From: JAEUMD01 sp044222395
Lineage (GTDB): Bacteria > Pseudomonadota > Alphaproteobacteria > Rhizobiales > Hyphomicrobiaceae
Reading direction: 5' to 3'
DNA length: 64,000 bases
Assembly: GCA_044222395.1 (NCBI GenBank)
Contig: JBGANK010000005.1
Span: forward strand, 47,377-111,376
Shown: in pieces, positions 9,521 to 17,852 of the stretch
Position numbering within the stretch: the first letter of the stretch is position 1
Layout: every line of letters begins with the position of its first letter
The notes under the pieces: generated by a model
Databases searched by the model: none
The model's input: only the letters and a program-made list of their open reading frames with translations
Told to the model about the DNA's origin: nothing
Position numbers and translations under genes: made by a program

Positions 9521-10878
9521 GCCGTTCCATCGTACTGGTCGACGACGAACCGGAGCTGAGGGCCGCAACCCGACAGGGCCTGGAGCTTGCCGACTTCGAA
9601 GTGCGCGACTTCGGCGACGGCGAAGATGCGCTGACGAGCATCTCGCGTGGATTTGATGGCGTCGTCGTTTCGGACATCAAGATGCCGAAGATCACGGGGC
9701 TTGAATTGATGAGCCGGGTGCTCGCCGTCGACAACGAGATCCCGGTGATCCTGATAACCGGGCACGGCGACATCCCGATGGCGGTCGAGGCGATCCGCTC
9801 GGGCGCCTACGACTTCATCGAGAAGCCGTTCGCGACGGAAATGCTGGCGGATGCGTGCGGGCGGGCGCTGGAGAAGAGACGCCTGGTGCTGGAGAACCGG
9901 GCGCTGAAGGCAGAACTCACCAAGCGTTCGGGCATCGATCAGGTGCTGATCGGCCGGACACCGCAGATACAGCGCCTGAAGGCGCAAGTCTCCAGCTTCG
10001 CGGCGACGGATGCCGACGTGCTGATCTTCGGCGAGACCGGAACTGGCAAGGAACTCGTAGCACGCAGCCTGCACGACTTCGGGCCGCGCGCCAAGGGCCG
10101 GTTCGTGCCGATCAACTGCGGCGCGCTGCCAGAAGCGGTGATTGAAAGCGAGTTGTTCGGCCATGAGGCTGGCGCCTTCACCGGCGCTGCCAAGGCACGC
10201 GTCGGCAAACTCCAATACGCCAGCGGCGGAACCGTGTTTCTCGACGAGATAGAGAGCATGCCGCTGGAATTGCAGATCAAGCTGCTCAGGGTTCTGCAGG
10301 ACCGCAGAATCGTGCGGCTCGGCGCCAATGAAGAGCGCGCGATCGATGTGCGCGTCGTGGCCGCCACGAAGGAGGATCTGCGGGCGGGGGCCGGGCGTGG
10401 CGCGTTTCGCGAAGACCTCTACTACCGGCTCAACGTGCTGGCGATCACCATTCCGCCCTTGCGAAGCCGTCGAGACGACATTCCGCTTCTGTTCCAAGTG
10501 TTCGTCGATCAGTCGGCGGCGCGGTTCAAGACAGAAGCGCCAACGGTGACGGCACCGGTCGTGGCGCGCCTCATCGCCCATGACTGGCCGGGTAACGTTC
10601 GTGAGCTGCAGAACTCGGCGGTGCGCTTCGCGCTCGGGCTCGGCCTGGAGATCAATGGCGAGGCGGTACGGGCGGCGGAGGACGCGGCCACGGGTATGAC
10701 GACGCTCTCTGACCGGCTGGCGCAAGTCGAGCGGCAGATCATTGCCGATGCGCTCGAACAGTCGGGCAACAGCCTCAAGACGACCTACGAAAGCCTCGGC
10801 ATCTCGCGCAAGACGCTCTACGACAAGATGCGGCGGTTCGGGCTCGGGCGGCCGCCGGCGGACGATACCGAAGCATGA
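9517..10878 (+). CDS. dctD: Sigma-54-dependent response regulator DctD
   Basis: NtrC-family activator phosphorylated by DctB. The 453-residue product has a receiver domain (1-120; Asp in VVVSDIKMPK near 53), an AAA+ domain and a Fis-type helix-turn-helix (about 405-445, ISRKTLYDKMRRFGL). The AAA+ domain carries Walker A GETGTGKE near 172, the sigma-54 contact loop GAFTGA near 218 and Walker B VFLDEI near 241. The intact GAFTGA loop means it should work with RpoN, and a matching sigma-54 promoter and upstream palindrome stand before dctP. Confidence 0.95.
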   Translation: MSRSIVLVDDEPELRAATRQGLELADFEVRDFGDGEDALTSISRGFDGVVVSDIKMPKITGLELMSRVLAVDNEIPVILITGHGDIPMAVEAIRSGAYDFIEKPFATEMLADACGRALEKRRLVLENRALKAELTKRSGIDQVLIGRTPQIQRLKAQVSSFAATDADVLIFGETGTGKELVARSLHDFGPRAKGRFVPINCGALPEAVIESELFGHEAGAFTGAAKARVGKLQYASGGTVFLDEIESMPLELQIKLLRVLQDRRIVRLGANEERAIDVRVVAATKEDLRAGAGRGAFREDLYYRLNVLAITIPPLRSRRDDIPLLFQVFVDQSAARFKTEAPTVTAPVVARLIAHDWPGNVRELQNSAVRFALGLGLEINGEAVRAAEDAATGMTTLSDRLAQVERQIIADALEQSGNSLKTTYESLGISRKTLYDKMRRFGLGRPPADDTEA

Positions 10879-10919
10879 GCGGCAGGGGGGGGGCGCTCTA
10901 CTCTATCGGACGGAACCCG

Positions 10920-10937
10920 TGTGTGGCGGCCTACACA
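10920..10937. promoter_or_regulatory. Candidate DctD upstream activator palindrome
   Basis: TGTGTGG and CTACACA form an imperfect inverted repeat (6 of 7 positions) around a 4-base centre. It sits about 130 bp upstream of the sigma-54 promoter, a usual distance for an NtrC-family activator. Assignment to DctD is inference from position and symmetry. Confidence 0.45.
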
Positions 10938-11067
10938 TTGGCAGCGCGCGATGGGTAGCGGCCGTGACATGCGCCGCTGACATCGCCGTCTACCGCAGCG
11001 CACAATCAGCGCGATCTGTCGCTCATATTCAAGGACTTGCAATCATAGCGGACTGACGTGCGGCGCT

Positions 11068-11083
11068 TGGCACGGCGGTTGCT
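11068..11083 (+). promoter_or_regulatory. Sigma-54 (RpoN) -24/-12 promoter of dctPQM
   Basis: TGGCACGGCGGTTGCT matches the RpoN consensus TGGCAC-N5-TTGC. GG at 11069-11070 and GC at 11081-11082 have the required 10-base gap. Transcription should start near 11094, about 84 bases before the dctP ATG. Confidence 0.85.
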
Positions 11084-11177
11084 CTTAACGTATCGTCAAC
11101 TATCGCGGCGCGGCCGAACGACGCTCACGAGAGGGGCATGGCTCGCGGCGCATGGCGCGAAATTCGGAGGAAATGTG

Positions 11178-12179
11178 ATGCGCAAATTCACGCTGGCTGC
11201 GATCGCCTCGATTGCAGCTGTTGCCGTCGGCGCGGGCGGGGCACTCGCCCAGAGCCCGATCGTCATCAAGTTCAGCCACGTCGTGGCGCCACAGACACCC
11301 AAGGGCAAAGGTGCGGACAAGTTCAAGGAGCTTGCCGAGAAGTACACCGAAGGCAAGGTCAAGGTTGAGGTCTATCCCAACTCGCAGCTCTACAAGGACA
11401 AGGAAGAGGTCGAAGCGCTGCAACTCGGCGCCGTGCAGATGCTCGCGCCATCGCTCGCCAAGTTCGGACCCCTGGGCGCCAAGGAGTTCGAAGCGTTCGA
11501 CTTGCCGTTCATCTTCGAGGACCGCGTCGCATTTCGCAAAGTCACGGAAGGGCCACTCGGCAAAGAGCTCCTGAAGAAGCTCGACAACAAGGGCATCCTT
11601 GGCCTCGCCTATTGGGACAACGGCTTCAAGATCATGTCGGCCAACAAGCCGATCAAGTCACCTGACGACTTCCTTGGTCTCAAGATGCGCATCCAGTCGT
11701 CCAAGGTGCTCGAAGCGCAGATGAAGTCGCTCGGCGCGCTGCCGCAGGTAATGGCGTTCTCCGAGGTCTATCAGGCCCTGCAGACCGGCGTCGTCGACGG
11801 CACCGAGAACCCGCCGTCAAACATGTTCACGCAAAAGATGCACGAGGTGCAGAAACATGCGACCGTCTCGCGGCATGGCTATCTTGGCTACGCCGTGATC
11901 GTCAACAAGACGTTCTGGGACGGACTGCCGCCGGAGGTGCGAACGGCGCTTGAGAAGGCGATGGACGAGGCAACGCAGTACGCCAACGACATCGCGCAGA
12001 AGGAGAACGACGAAGCGCTCGAGGAGATGAAGAAGTCGGGCAAGACCGAATTCTACGAGCTGAAGCCGGAAGAGAAGAAGGCGTGGAAGGACAAGCTCAA
12101 GGCCGTTCATGCCGAGGTTGGCGGTCGCGTCGGCAAGGAACTGATCGAGAAGTTCTACGCTGCGACCGGCCAGAAGTGA
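11178..12179 (+). CDS. dctP: TRAP transporter C4-dicarboxylate-binding protein DctP
   Basis: Periplasmic extracytoplasmic solute receptor of the TRAP transporter; it binds C4-dicarboxylates and delivers them to DctQM. The 333-residue product has a signal peptide cut after GGALAQ (about residue 25), then the DctP fold starting PIVIKFSHVVAPQTPKGKG. The frame is open further upstream, but those codons lie before or over the sigma-54 promoter, and GGAGGA at 11166-11171 fixes the start at 11178. It is the first gene of dctPQM. Confidence 0.95.
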   Translation: MRKFTLAAIASIAAVAVGAGGALAQSPIVIKFSHVVAPQTPKGKGADKFKELAEKYTEGKVKVEVYPNSQLYKDKEEVEALQLGAVQMLAPSLAKFGPLGAKEFEAFDLPFIFEDRVAFRKVTEGPLGKELLKKLDNKGILGLAYWDNGFKIMSANKPIKSPDDFLGLKMRIQSSKVLEAQMKSLGALPQVMAFSEVYQALQTGVVDGTENPPSNMFTQKMHEVQKHATVSRHGYLGYAVIVNKTFWDGLPPEVRTALEKAMDEATQYANDIAQKENDEALEEMKKSGKTEFYELKPEEKKAWKDKLKAVHAEVGGRVGKELIEKFYAATGQK

Positions 12180-12223
12180 TGCATCGTTTTCACGACCCTA
12201 GCCAATAATAAACAGGAGCCGGA

Positions 12224-12238
12224 GCAGGCACAGCCTGC
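12224..12238 (+). promoter_or_regulatory. Stem-loop between dctP and dctQ
   Basis: GCAGGC and GCCTGC pair around a 3-base loop in the 87-bp gap. There is no T-run, so it is more likely a decay barrier that favours high DctP levels than a full terminator. The role is inferred. Confidence 0.4.
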
Positions 12239-12266
12239 CCGGCGTCCTTTGCCCCGGGGGAACGCC

Positions 12267-12926
12267 ATGCTGCTTCGAATACTCGACAGGCTCGAGGAAA
12301 TAATAATTGCCACATTGATAGGTGCGGCGACGCTGTTGATCTTCGCTGCCGTTGTTCAGCGGTACGGCATGAGCAATGCGGCCGCGCTGATCGGCTGGGG
12401 AAGCTCACACGGGATGCCATGGGTGGCTGATGCAGCAAAGGCCGTCTTCAAGTTCCTCAACTCCTTCAACATGACGTGGGCGCAGGAGCTGTGCATCTAC
12501 ATGTTCGTGTGGATGGCAAAGTTCGGCGCGGCGTATGGCGTTCGAACGGGTATCCATGTCGGCGTCGATGTCGCGCTCAATACGCTCAATATGCGCTCAA
12601 AGCACTACGTCGTTCTTTTTGGACTTTTCGCCGGAGCGCTTTTCACCTTCATCGTCGGATCACTTGGCGCCCGGTTCGTCTACCACATCGCGCACACCGA
12701 ACAGGTCTCGGCGGACCTCGAGCTGCCCATGTGGCTCGTTTATCTCGCGGTGCCTCTTGGCTCGTACCTGATGTGCTTCCGCTTCCTGCAGGTCGCGTGG
12801 AGCTTTGCAAGGACCGGGGAGCTTCCACACCACGACCATGGTCATGTGGAGGGGCTTGAAGATGAAACGCCGACGGTTCCTGGAATTTCCGGACTCGACA
12901 CTCACGCCCAAGGAGCCGCCCGATGA
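12267..12926 (+). CDS. dctQ: TRAP transporter small membrane subunit DctQ
   Basis: Small integral membrane subunit that pairs with DctM. 219 residues with four hydrophobic segments, the first at about 10-35 and others near 80-100, 120-142 and 160-180; the motif WAQELCIYMFVWMAKFGAAYGVR is characteristic (read in pieces here: WAQELCIY and FGAAYGVR). GGGGGAA at 12256-12262 supports the ATG at 12267 over an upstream TTG at 12249. The C-terminal tail is His/Glu-rich (HHDHGHVEG). The stop overlaps the dctM start by 4 bases. Confidence 0.92.
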   Translation: MLLRILDRLEEIIIATLIGAATLLIFAAVVQRYGMSNAAALIGWGSSHGMPWVADAAKAVFKFLNSFNMTWAQELCIYMFVWMAKFGAAYGVRTGIHVGVDVALNTLNMRSKHYVVLFGLFAGALFTFIVGSLGARFVYHIAHTEQVSADLELPMWLVYLAVPLGSYLMCFRFLQVAWSFARTGELPHHDHGHVEGLEDETPTVPGISGLDTHAQGAAR

Positions 12927-14392
12927 CAGCCTCATCCGAAACGCTTCCGCGCGAGCCAGAGGCCGGCGGATCGATCAACCAGGCCCTGTTCTACATCGGC
13001 TTCCCGCTCTTCGTGTTCGGTATCTGCCTCGCAGGCAAGCTCGGCCTCATACCGATCGGCCCAGGATTGCGCGTCGCGCTCATATTCCTGCTGCTCGTGG
13101 CGCTGATGCTGACGGGCATGCCGGTGTCGATCGCACTCGGCCTCACCGTTCTCACGTTCCTGTTCACGTTGACCAATGTGCCGATGGATTCGGTGGCATT
13201 GAAGCTGTTCACAGGCATCGAGAAGTTCGAGATCATGGCGATCCCGTTCTTCATCCTGGCCGGAAACTTCCTCACGCACGGCGGCGTGGCGCGACGGATG
13301 ATCAACTTCGCCACTGCCATGGTCGGCCACTGGCATGGTGGACTTGGGCTCGCGGGCGTCATGGCGTGCGCGCTGTTCGCCGCGGTTTCGGGTTCCTCGC
13401 CAGCGACTGTCGTCGCCATCGGCTCGATCATCCTGCCGGCGATGGTGCGGCAGGGGTTCCCCAAGAGATTCGGCGCGGGCGTCATCACGACTTCGGGTGC
13501 ACTGGGCATTCTCATCCCGCCGTCGATCGTGATGGTGATGTACTCGGTCGCAACCAGCGGCATGATCGTGGAAGGACCGACGGGCGAGAAGGTTTCCGCA
13601 GCGTCCGTCGGCACGTTGTTCATGGCCGGTGTCATACCCGGCATCATGCTCGCCAGCTTGCTCGGCTTCACGACTTGGTACAGAGCGTGGAAAAACAACT
13701 ATCCGCGCATGAAGCGAGCGACGTGGGCTGAGGCTGCTGCCGCGTTCTCCAAGAGCTTCTGGGGACTGGCGCTGATCCTCATCGTGATGGGCGGCATCTA
13801 TACCGGTGTGTTCACCCCGACCGAGGCGGCGGCCATGAGCGCGGTCTATGCGTTCGTCATCGCGGTGTTCGTCTACAAGGACATGCGCTTGTCGGACGTG
13901 CCGCGCGTGCTGCTGTCATCGGCCAGCATGAGCGCGATGCTGCTGTACATCATCACGAATGCGGTGCTGTTCTCATTCCTCATGACACACGAGAACATTC
14001 CGCAGCAGATGGCAGCCTGGATCACCGGTACGGGCCTCAACTGGATCGCGTTCCTGCTGTTCGTAAACGTGCTGCTGCTGCTCGCCGGCAACGTGATGGA
14101 GCCATCGTCAATCGTGCTCATCATGGCGCCGATCCTGTTCCCGGTCGCCGTGAAGCTCGGTATCGATCCGGTCCACTTCGGCATTCTCATCGTCGTCAAC
14201 ATGGAAGTGGGAATGTGCCATCCGCCGGTCGGCCTCAATCTCTACGTCGCCTCCGGCATCACCAAGATGGGAATCACGGAGCTTACGGTCGCGGTCTGGC
14301 CGTGGCTGCTGACGATGCTGATCTTCCTGGTGATGGTGACGTACATTCCCGAATTGTCGCTATGGTTTCCGCGCATGCTGGGGATGCTCTAG
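12923..14392 (+). CDS. dctM: TRAP transporter large permease DctM
   Basis: The sodium-coupled transport channel of the TRAP system. 489 residues with about 12 hydrophobic segments, of usual length for the family. Typical motifs include FEIMAIPFFILAGNF, AAVSGSSPATVVAIG and GALGILIPPSI. The start codon overlaps the dctQ stop (ATGA). With DctP and DctQ it forms a complete transporter. Confidence 0.95.
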   Translation: MTASSETLPREPEAGGSINQALFYIGFPLFVFGICLAGKLGLIPIGPGLRVALIFLLLVALMLTGMPVSIALGLTVLTFLFTLTNVPMDSVALKLFTGIEKFEIMAIPFFILAGNFLTHGGVARRMINFATAMVGHWHGGLGLAGVMACALFAAVSGSSPATVVAIGSIILPAMVRQGFPKRFGAGVITTSGALGILIPPSIVMVMYSVATSGMIVEGPTGEKVSAASVGTLFMAGVIPGIMLASLLGFTTWYRAWKNNYPRMKRATWAEAAAAFSKSFWGLALILIVMGGIYTGVFTPTEAAAMSAVYAFVIAVFVYKDMRLSDVPRVLLSSASMSAMLLYIITNAVLFSFLMTHENIPQQMAAWITGTGLNWIAFLLFVNVLLLLAGNVMEPSSIVLIMAPILFPVAVKLGIDPVHFGILIVVNMEVGMCHPPVGLNLYVASGITKMGITELTVAVWPWLLTMLIFLVMVTYIPELSLWFPRMLGML

Positions 14393-14400
14393 GCGAAGAA

Positions 14401-14426
14401 CGGGCGCAACCGTACGGAAGCGCCCG
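14401..14426 (+). terminator. Hairpin after dctM
   Basis: CGGGCGC (14401-14407) and GCGCCCG (14420-14426) pair perfectly around a 12-base loop, 9 bp after the dctM stop. No strong T-run follows, so termination may be partial. Confidence 0.45.
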
Positions 14427-14596
14427 TACAGCTTCTGATGAAGCGAGTATCATCCTGCGCAGCCGCCTTCATGGCTGGCTGCGGATTTGGCAGCGAGCAG
14501 TCGCATGCCTTCGGGCATCGCTCTCGCCGGCAGACGAGCCAACAGCATGCCGAGCGACAAGCGGGCTCGTCTCGACCGCTGCAAAGGATCAAATCG

Positions 14597-14956
14597 GTGC
14601 AAGAAAGCGCGTCTGACCTTGCCTGCGAGAATTCGAGAGCCAGCTTGACGAGAAGCGCCAAGCCCACGCTTGGACCATTTGAAGCTCATGCTGCCGCCAT
14701 CGGCACGTTGACTGCCCGACAACGGCGCGTCTTCGACCTGCTGAGTCAAGGGCTTTCAAACAAAGAGATTGCAAGGGCGCTCGGACTGCACGAGTCGACC
14801 GTGAAGGTTCACGTATCAGCGATTCTGGGAAAGCTCGACTGCCCCAATCGAACGATGGCCGCTCTGGTTGCACTCTACGTGCGCCTGCGGCCGGCAATAC
14901 CCGACGTGCCGACCAAAGTTGCTCTCGATCGCAACGCAGAACGTGGCAGTGTCTGA
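14597..14956 (+). CDS. Short LuxR/GerE-type DNA-binding regulator
   Basis: The C-terminal half is a clear LuxR-type helix-turn-helix: LTARQRRVFDLLSQGLSNKE..., ALGLHESTVKVHVSAIL and GKLDCPNRTMA (about 14695-14890). No receiver or ligand-binding domain is present. The frame is open from an ATG at 14438 (172 residues), but that N-terminus does not look protein-like. GTG 14597 has AAGGA 8 bases upstream, giving 119 residues. It lies between dctM and aceE on the same strand and could regulate the pyruvate dehydrogenase genes; this is inference from position. Confidence 0.7.
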   Translation: MQESASDLACENSRASLTRSAKPTLGPFEAHAAAIGTLTARQRRVFDLLSQGLSNKEIARALGLHESTVKVHVSAILGKLDCPNRTMAALVALYVRLRPAIPDVPTKVALDRNAERGSV

Positions 14957-15034
14957 ACAGAAATCATGCGTGCGTGGCTGGCCGGCAGAACATTCCGCGT
15001 TGTCCAGCGCTGCACTTGAACCAACGAGGTTTCA

Positions 15035-17698
15035 ATGGCCAAGCTCGATGACGTGCAAGAGCGCAAGGAGTGGGTCGACGCCATCAATTCGGTGATCGCG
15101 TTCGAAGGCACCGGGCAGGCCGACGACATTCTCGAGGAGGTCGTCGCGGCGGCTCGGCGCTCAGGCGCGCATCTGCCGTTTGCCGCCAACACCGCCTACA
15201 TCAACACGATCTCGCCGGACCAGCAGCCGCCCTATCCCGGCGACCGGGTGCTTGAGAACAAAGTGCGGGCGGCGATCCGTTGGAATGCGGCCGCGCTCGT
15301 CATCAAGGCCAACAAGGAATCGTCCGAACTCGGCGGACATATCGCTTCGTTCCAGTCGGCAGCGACGCTTTATGCGACGGGATTCACGCACTTCTGGAAT
15401 GCACCGCACGAAGGCCACGGCGGCGATCTGCTGTTCGTGCAGGGCCATTCGGCGCCCGGCATCTACGCGCGCGCGGTCCTCGAAGGCCGGCTCGCGGAAT
15501 CGCAGATCGAGCACTTCCGCCAGGAGGTCGACGGCAAGGGCGTATCATCCTATCCGCATCCGTGGCTGATGCCGGACTTCTGGCAGTTCCCGACCGTATC
15601 GATGGGATTGGGGCCGCTGATGGCGATCTATCAGGCGCGGTTCCTCAAGTACCTGCACGGGCGCGGACTGGCCGACACGTCGAATCGGCACGTGTGGGTG
15701 TTCTGCGGCGATGGCGAGATGGACGAGCCCGAAAGCCTCGGCGCGATTGCGCTTGCCGGCCGTGAAAAGCTGGACAACCTCATCTTCGTCATCAACTGCA
15801 ACCTGCAGCGCCTCGACGGGCCGGTGCGCGGCAACGGCAAGATCGTGCAGGAGCTGGAGGGCGACTTCCGTGGCGCGGGCTGGAACGTCATCAAGGTGGT
15901 TTGGGGCTCCAACTGGGACGAGCTCATCGCCAAGGACTACTCCGGCCGCCTGCGCCAGCTGATGGAGGAATGCGTCGACGGCGAGTACCAGGACTTCAAG
16001 TCGAAGAACGGCGCCTACATCCGCGAGAAGTTCTTCGGACGTTATCCGGAGACCGCGGCAATGGTCGCCGACTGGTCGGACGACAAGATCTGGACATTGA
16101 CGCGCGGCGGGCATGATGCGGTCAAGGTCTATGCCGCCTACAAGTCCGCGGTCGAGCATCAGGGCCAGCCGACGCTGATCCTGCCCAAGACTGTCAAGGG
16201 CTACGGCATGGGCGAGGCCGGCGAAGGCCAGATGATCACGCACCAGCAGAAGAAAATGGGCTACGAGTCGCTGCTGAAGTTCCGCGACCGCTTCAACGTG
16301 CCGCTTACCGACGAGGAGGTCAAGGCGCTGAAGCTCGTCAAGCTTGACGAGGCTTCGCCCGAGATGAAGTACCTGCGCGAACGGCGCGCGGCACTCGGCG
16401 GCTACCTTCCGCAGCGCAGGGTCAAGGCCGACGAGCACCTGAAGGTGCCGCCGCTGGAGACCTTCAAGGGGCAGTTGGAGGCGACCGGCGAGGGCCGCGA
16501 GATCTCAACGACAATGGCGTTCGTGCGCGTCCTCAACACGCTGTTGCGCGACAAGGTGATCGGACCGCGCGTGGTGCCGATCGTGCCCGACGAGAGCCGC
16601 ACGTTCGGCATGGAGGGCATGTTCCGGCAGTACGGCATCTTCTCCCAGGTCGGCCAGCTCTACCGTCCGCAGGATGCCGACCAGCTCATGTACTACAAGG
16701 AGGACAAGTCGGGTCAGATGCTGCAGGAGGGCATCAACGAAGCGGGCGCGATGTCGAGCTGGATCGCGGCGGCGACCAGCTACTCGACCTCCAACGTGAC
16801 GATGATCCCGTTCTACATCTACTACTCGATGTTCGGATTCCAGCGCGTGCATGATCTGGCATGGGCGGCTGGAGATTCCCGCGCGCGAGGCTTCCTGATC
16901 GGCGGCACCGCCGGGCGGACGACGCTCAACGGCGAGGGCCTGCAGCACGAAGACGGCCACAGCCATGTCCTGTCAGCGACCATCCCGAATTGCATATCGT
17001 ATGATCCCACCTACGCCTACGAGGTGGCGGTGATCGTGCAGAACGGCCTCAAGCGCATGGTCGAGAACCAGGAGGACGTGTTCTACTATCTCACGGTGAT
17101 GAACGAGAACTACGAGCACCCGGCAATGCCTCAAGGTGCTGAGGACGGCATCATCCGCGGCATGTACCTGCTGAAGCCGGCAGCCGCCGACGCGAAGGGC
17201 CACAGGGTGCAGCTGATGGGCTCCGGCACGATCCTGCGCGAGGTGATCGCGGGGGCTGAACTGCTGCAGAAGGACTTCGGCATCCATGCCGACATCTGGA
17301 GCGTGACCAGCTTCACCGAGCTTGCACGCGAGGCGGCAAGCGTGGAGCGATGGAACCTGCTCAACCCGGAGGAGAAGCCGCGCGTTTCCTACGTGGCGGA
17401 GAAGCTATCCGAGCGCGGCGATGGTCCGGTGATTGCCTCGACCGACTACATCCGCGCCTTCTCAGAGCAGATCCGGCCCTACGTGCCGGCGAAGTACCGC
17501 ACGCTCGGCACCGACGGCTTCGGACGCTCGGACTATCGCCGCAAGCTGAGATCGCACTTCGAGGTGGACCGGCATTTTGTTGCCGTCTCCGCGCTCAAGG
17601 CTCTCGCAGAAGAGAACAAGGTGGCCTCGCGAACCGTCAGCGAAGCGATTGCCAAGTATGGCATCGACCCGTCGAAGCCGGACCCGGCGAGGGCGTGA
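15035..17698 (+). CDS. aceE: Pyruvate dehydrogenase E1 component, homodimeric type
   Basis: Thiamine-diphosphate enzyme that decarboxylates pyruvate and passes the acetyl group to the lipoyl domain of E2. 887 residues, the normal length for the single-chain AceE family. The ThDP/Mg site motif is GDGEMDEPE near residue 226, with NCNLQRLDGPVRGN near 255. Other family blocks are VIPDESRTFGMEGMF (written here without its first residues) and STSNVTMIPFYIYYSMFG. Most alphaproteobacteria use the two-chain E1 alpha/beta enzyme, so this type is notable. It heads aceE-aceF-lpdA. Confidence 0.96.
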   Translation: MAKLDDVQERKEWVDAINSVIAFEGTGQADDILEEVVAAARRSGAHLPFAANTAYINTISPDQQPPYPGDRVLENKVRAAIRWNAAALVIKANKESSELGGHIASFQSAATLYATGFTHFWNAPHEGHGGDLLFVQGHSAPGIYARAVLEGRLAESQIEHFRQEVDGKGVSSYPHPWLMPDFWQFPTVSMGLGPLMAIYQARFLKYLHGRGLADTSNRHVWVFCGDGEMDEPESLGAIALAGREKLDNLIFVINCNLQRLDGPVRGNGKIVQELEGDFRGAGWNVIKVVWGSNWDELIAKDYSGRLRQLMEECVDGEYQDFKSKNGAYIREKFFGRYPETAAMVADWSDDKIWTLTRGGHDAVKVYAAYKSAVEHQGQPTLILPKTVKGYGMGEAGEGQMITHQQKKMGYESLLKFRDRFNVPLTDEEVKALKLVKLDEASPEMKYLRERRAALGGYLPQRRVKADEHLKVPPLETFKGQLEATGEGREISTTMAFVRVLNTLLRDKVIGPRVVPIVPDESRTFGMEGMFRQYGIFSQVGQLYRPQDADQLMYYKEDKSGQMLQEGINEAGAMSSWIAAATSYSTSNVTMIPFYIYYSMFGFQRVHDLAWAAGDSRARGFLIGGTAGRTTLNGEGLQHEDGHSHVLSATIPNCISYDPTYAYEVAVIVQNGLKRMVENQEDVFYYLTVMNENYEHPAMPQGAEDGIIRGMYLLKPAAADAKGHRVQLMGSGTILREVIAGAELLQKDFGIHADIWSVTSFTELAREAASVERWNLLNPEEKPRVSYVAEKLSERGDGPVIASTDYIRAFSEQIRPYVPAKYRTLGTDGFGRSDYRRKLRSHFEVDRHFVAVSALKALAEENKVASRTVSEAIAKYGIDPSKPDPARA

Positions 17699-17708
17699 AG
17701 CGGCGCAT

Positions 17709-17821
17709 TTCCTTCTCCCATCGGAGGAGAAGGTGGCCGAAGGCCGAATGAGGGGGCCTTCTTCAGCCGGTTGGAAACGAAAGTCCCCCTCACCCCGACC
17801 CTCTCCCCCAGGGGGAGAGGG
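17709..17821. repeat. Palindromic intergenic repeat (GAGAGGG type) between aceE and aceF
   Basis: Two hairpin-forming blocks fill most of the spacer. Block one runs from CTTCTCCCATCGGAGGAGAAG to GAATGAGGGGG (17711-17757; first motif 21 bases shortened here to its core CTTCTCCC/GGAGAAG). Block two is the palindrome CCCTCTCCCCC-A-GGGGGAGAGGG at 17799-17821. Related palindromes occur at 18132-18168 and 19420-19440. Confidence 0.75.
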
Positions 17822-17852
17822 ATAAGAACGCCGCCCCGAGGAAGAGAAGACA

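Noticed and set aside
10884..10893. Long G homopolymer after dctD as a phase-variable site
   Set aside because: It lies downstream of the stop and upstream of the activator palindrome; no frame or promoter spacing obviously depends on it.
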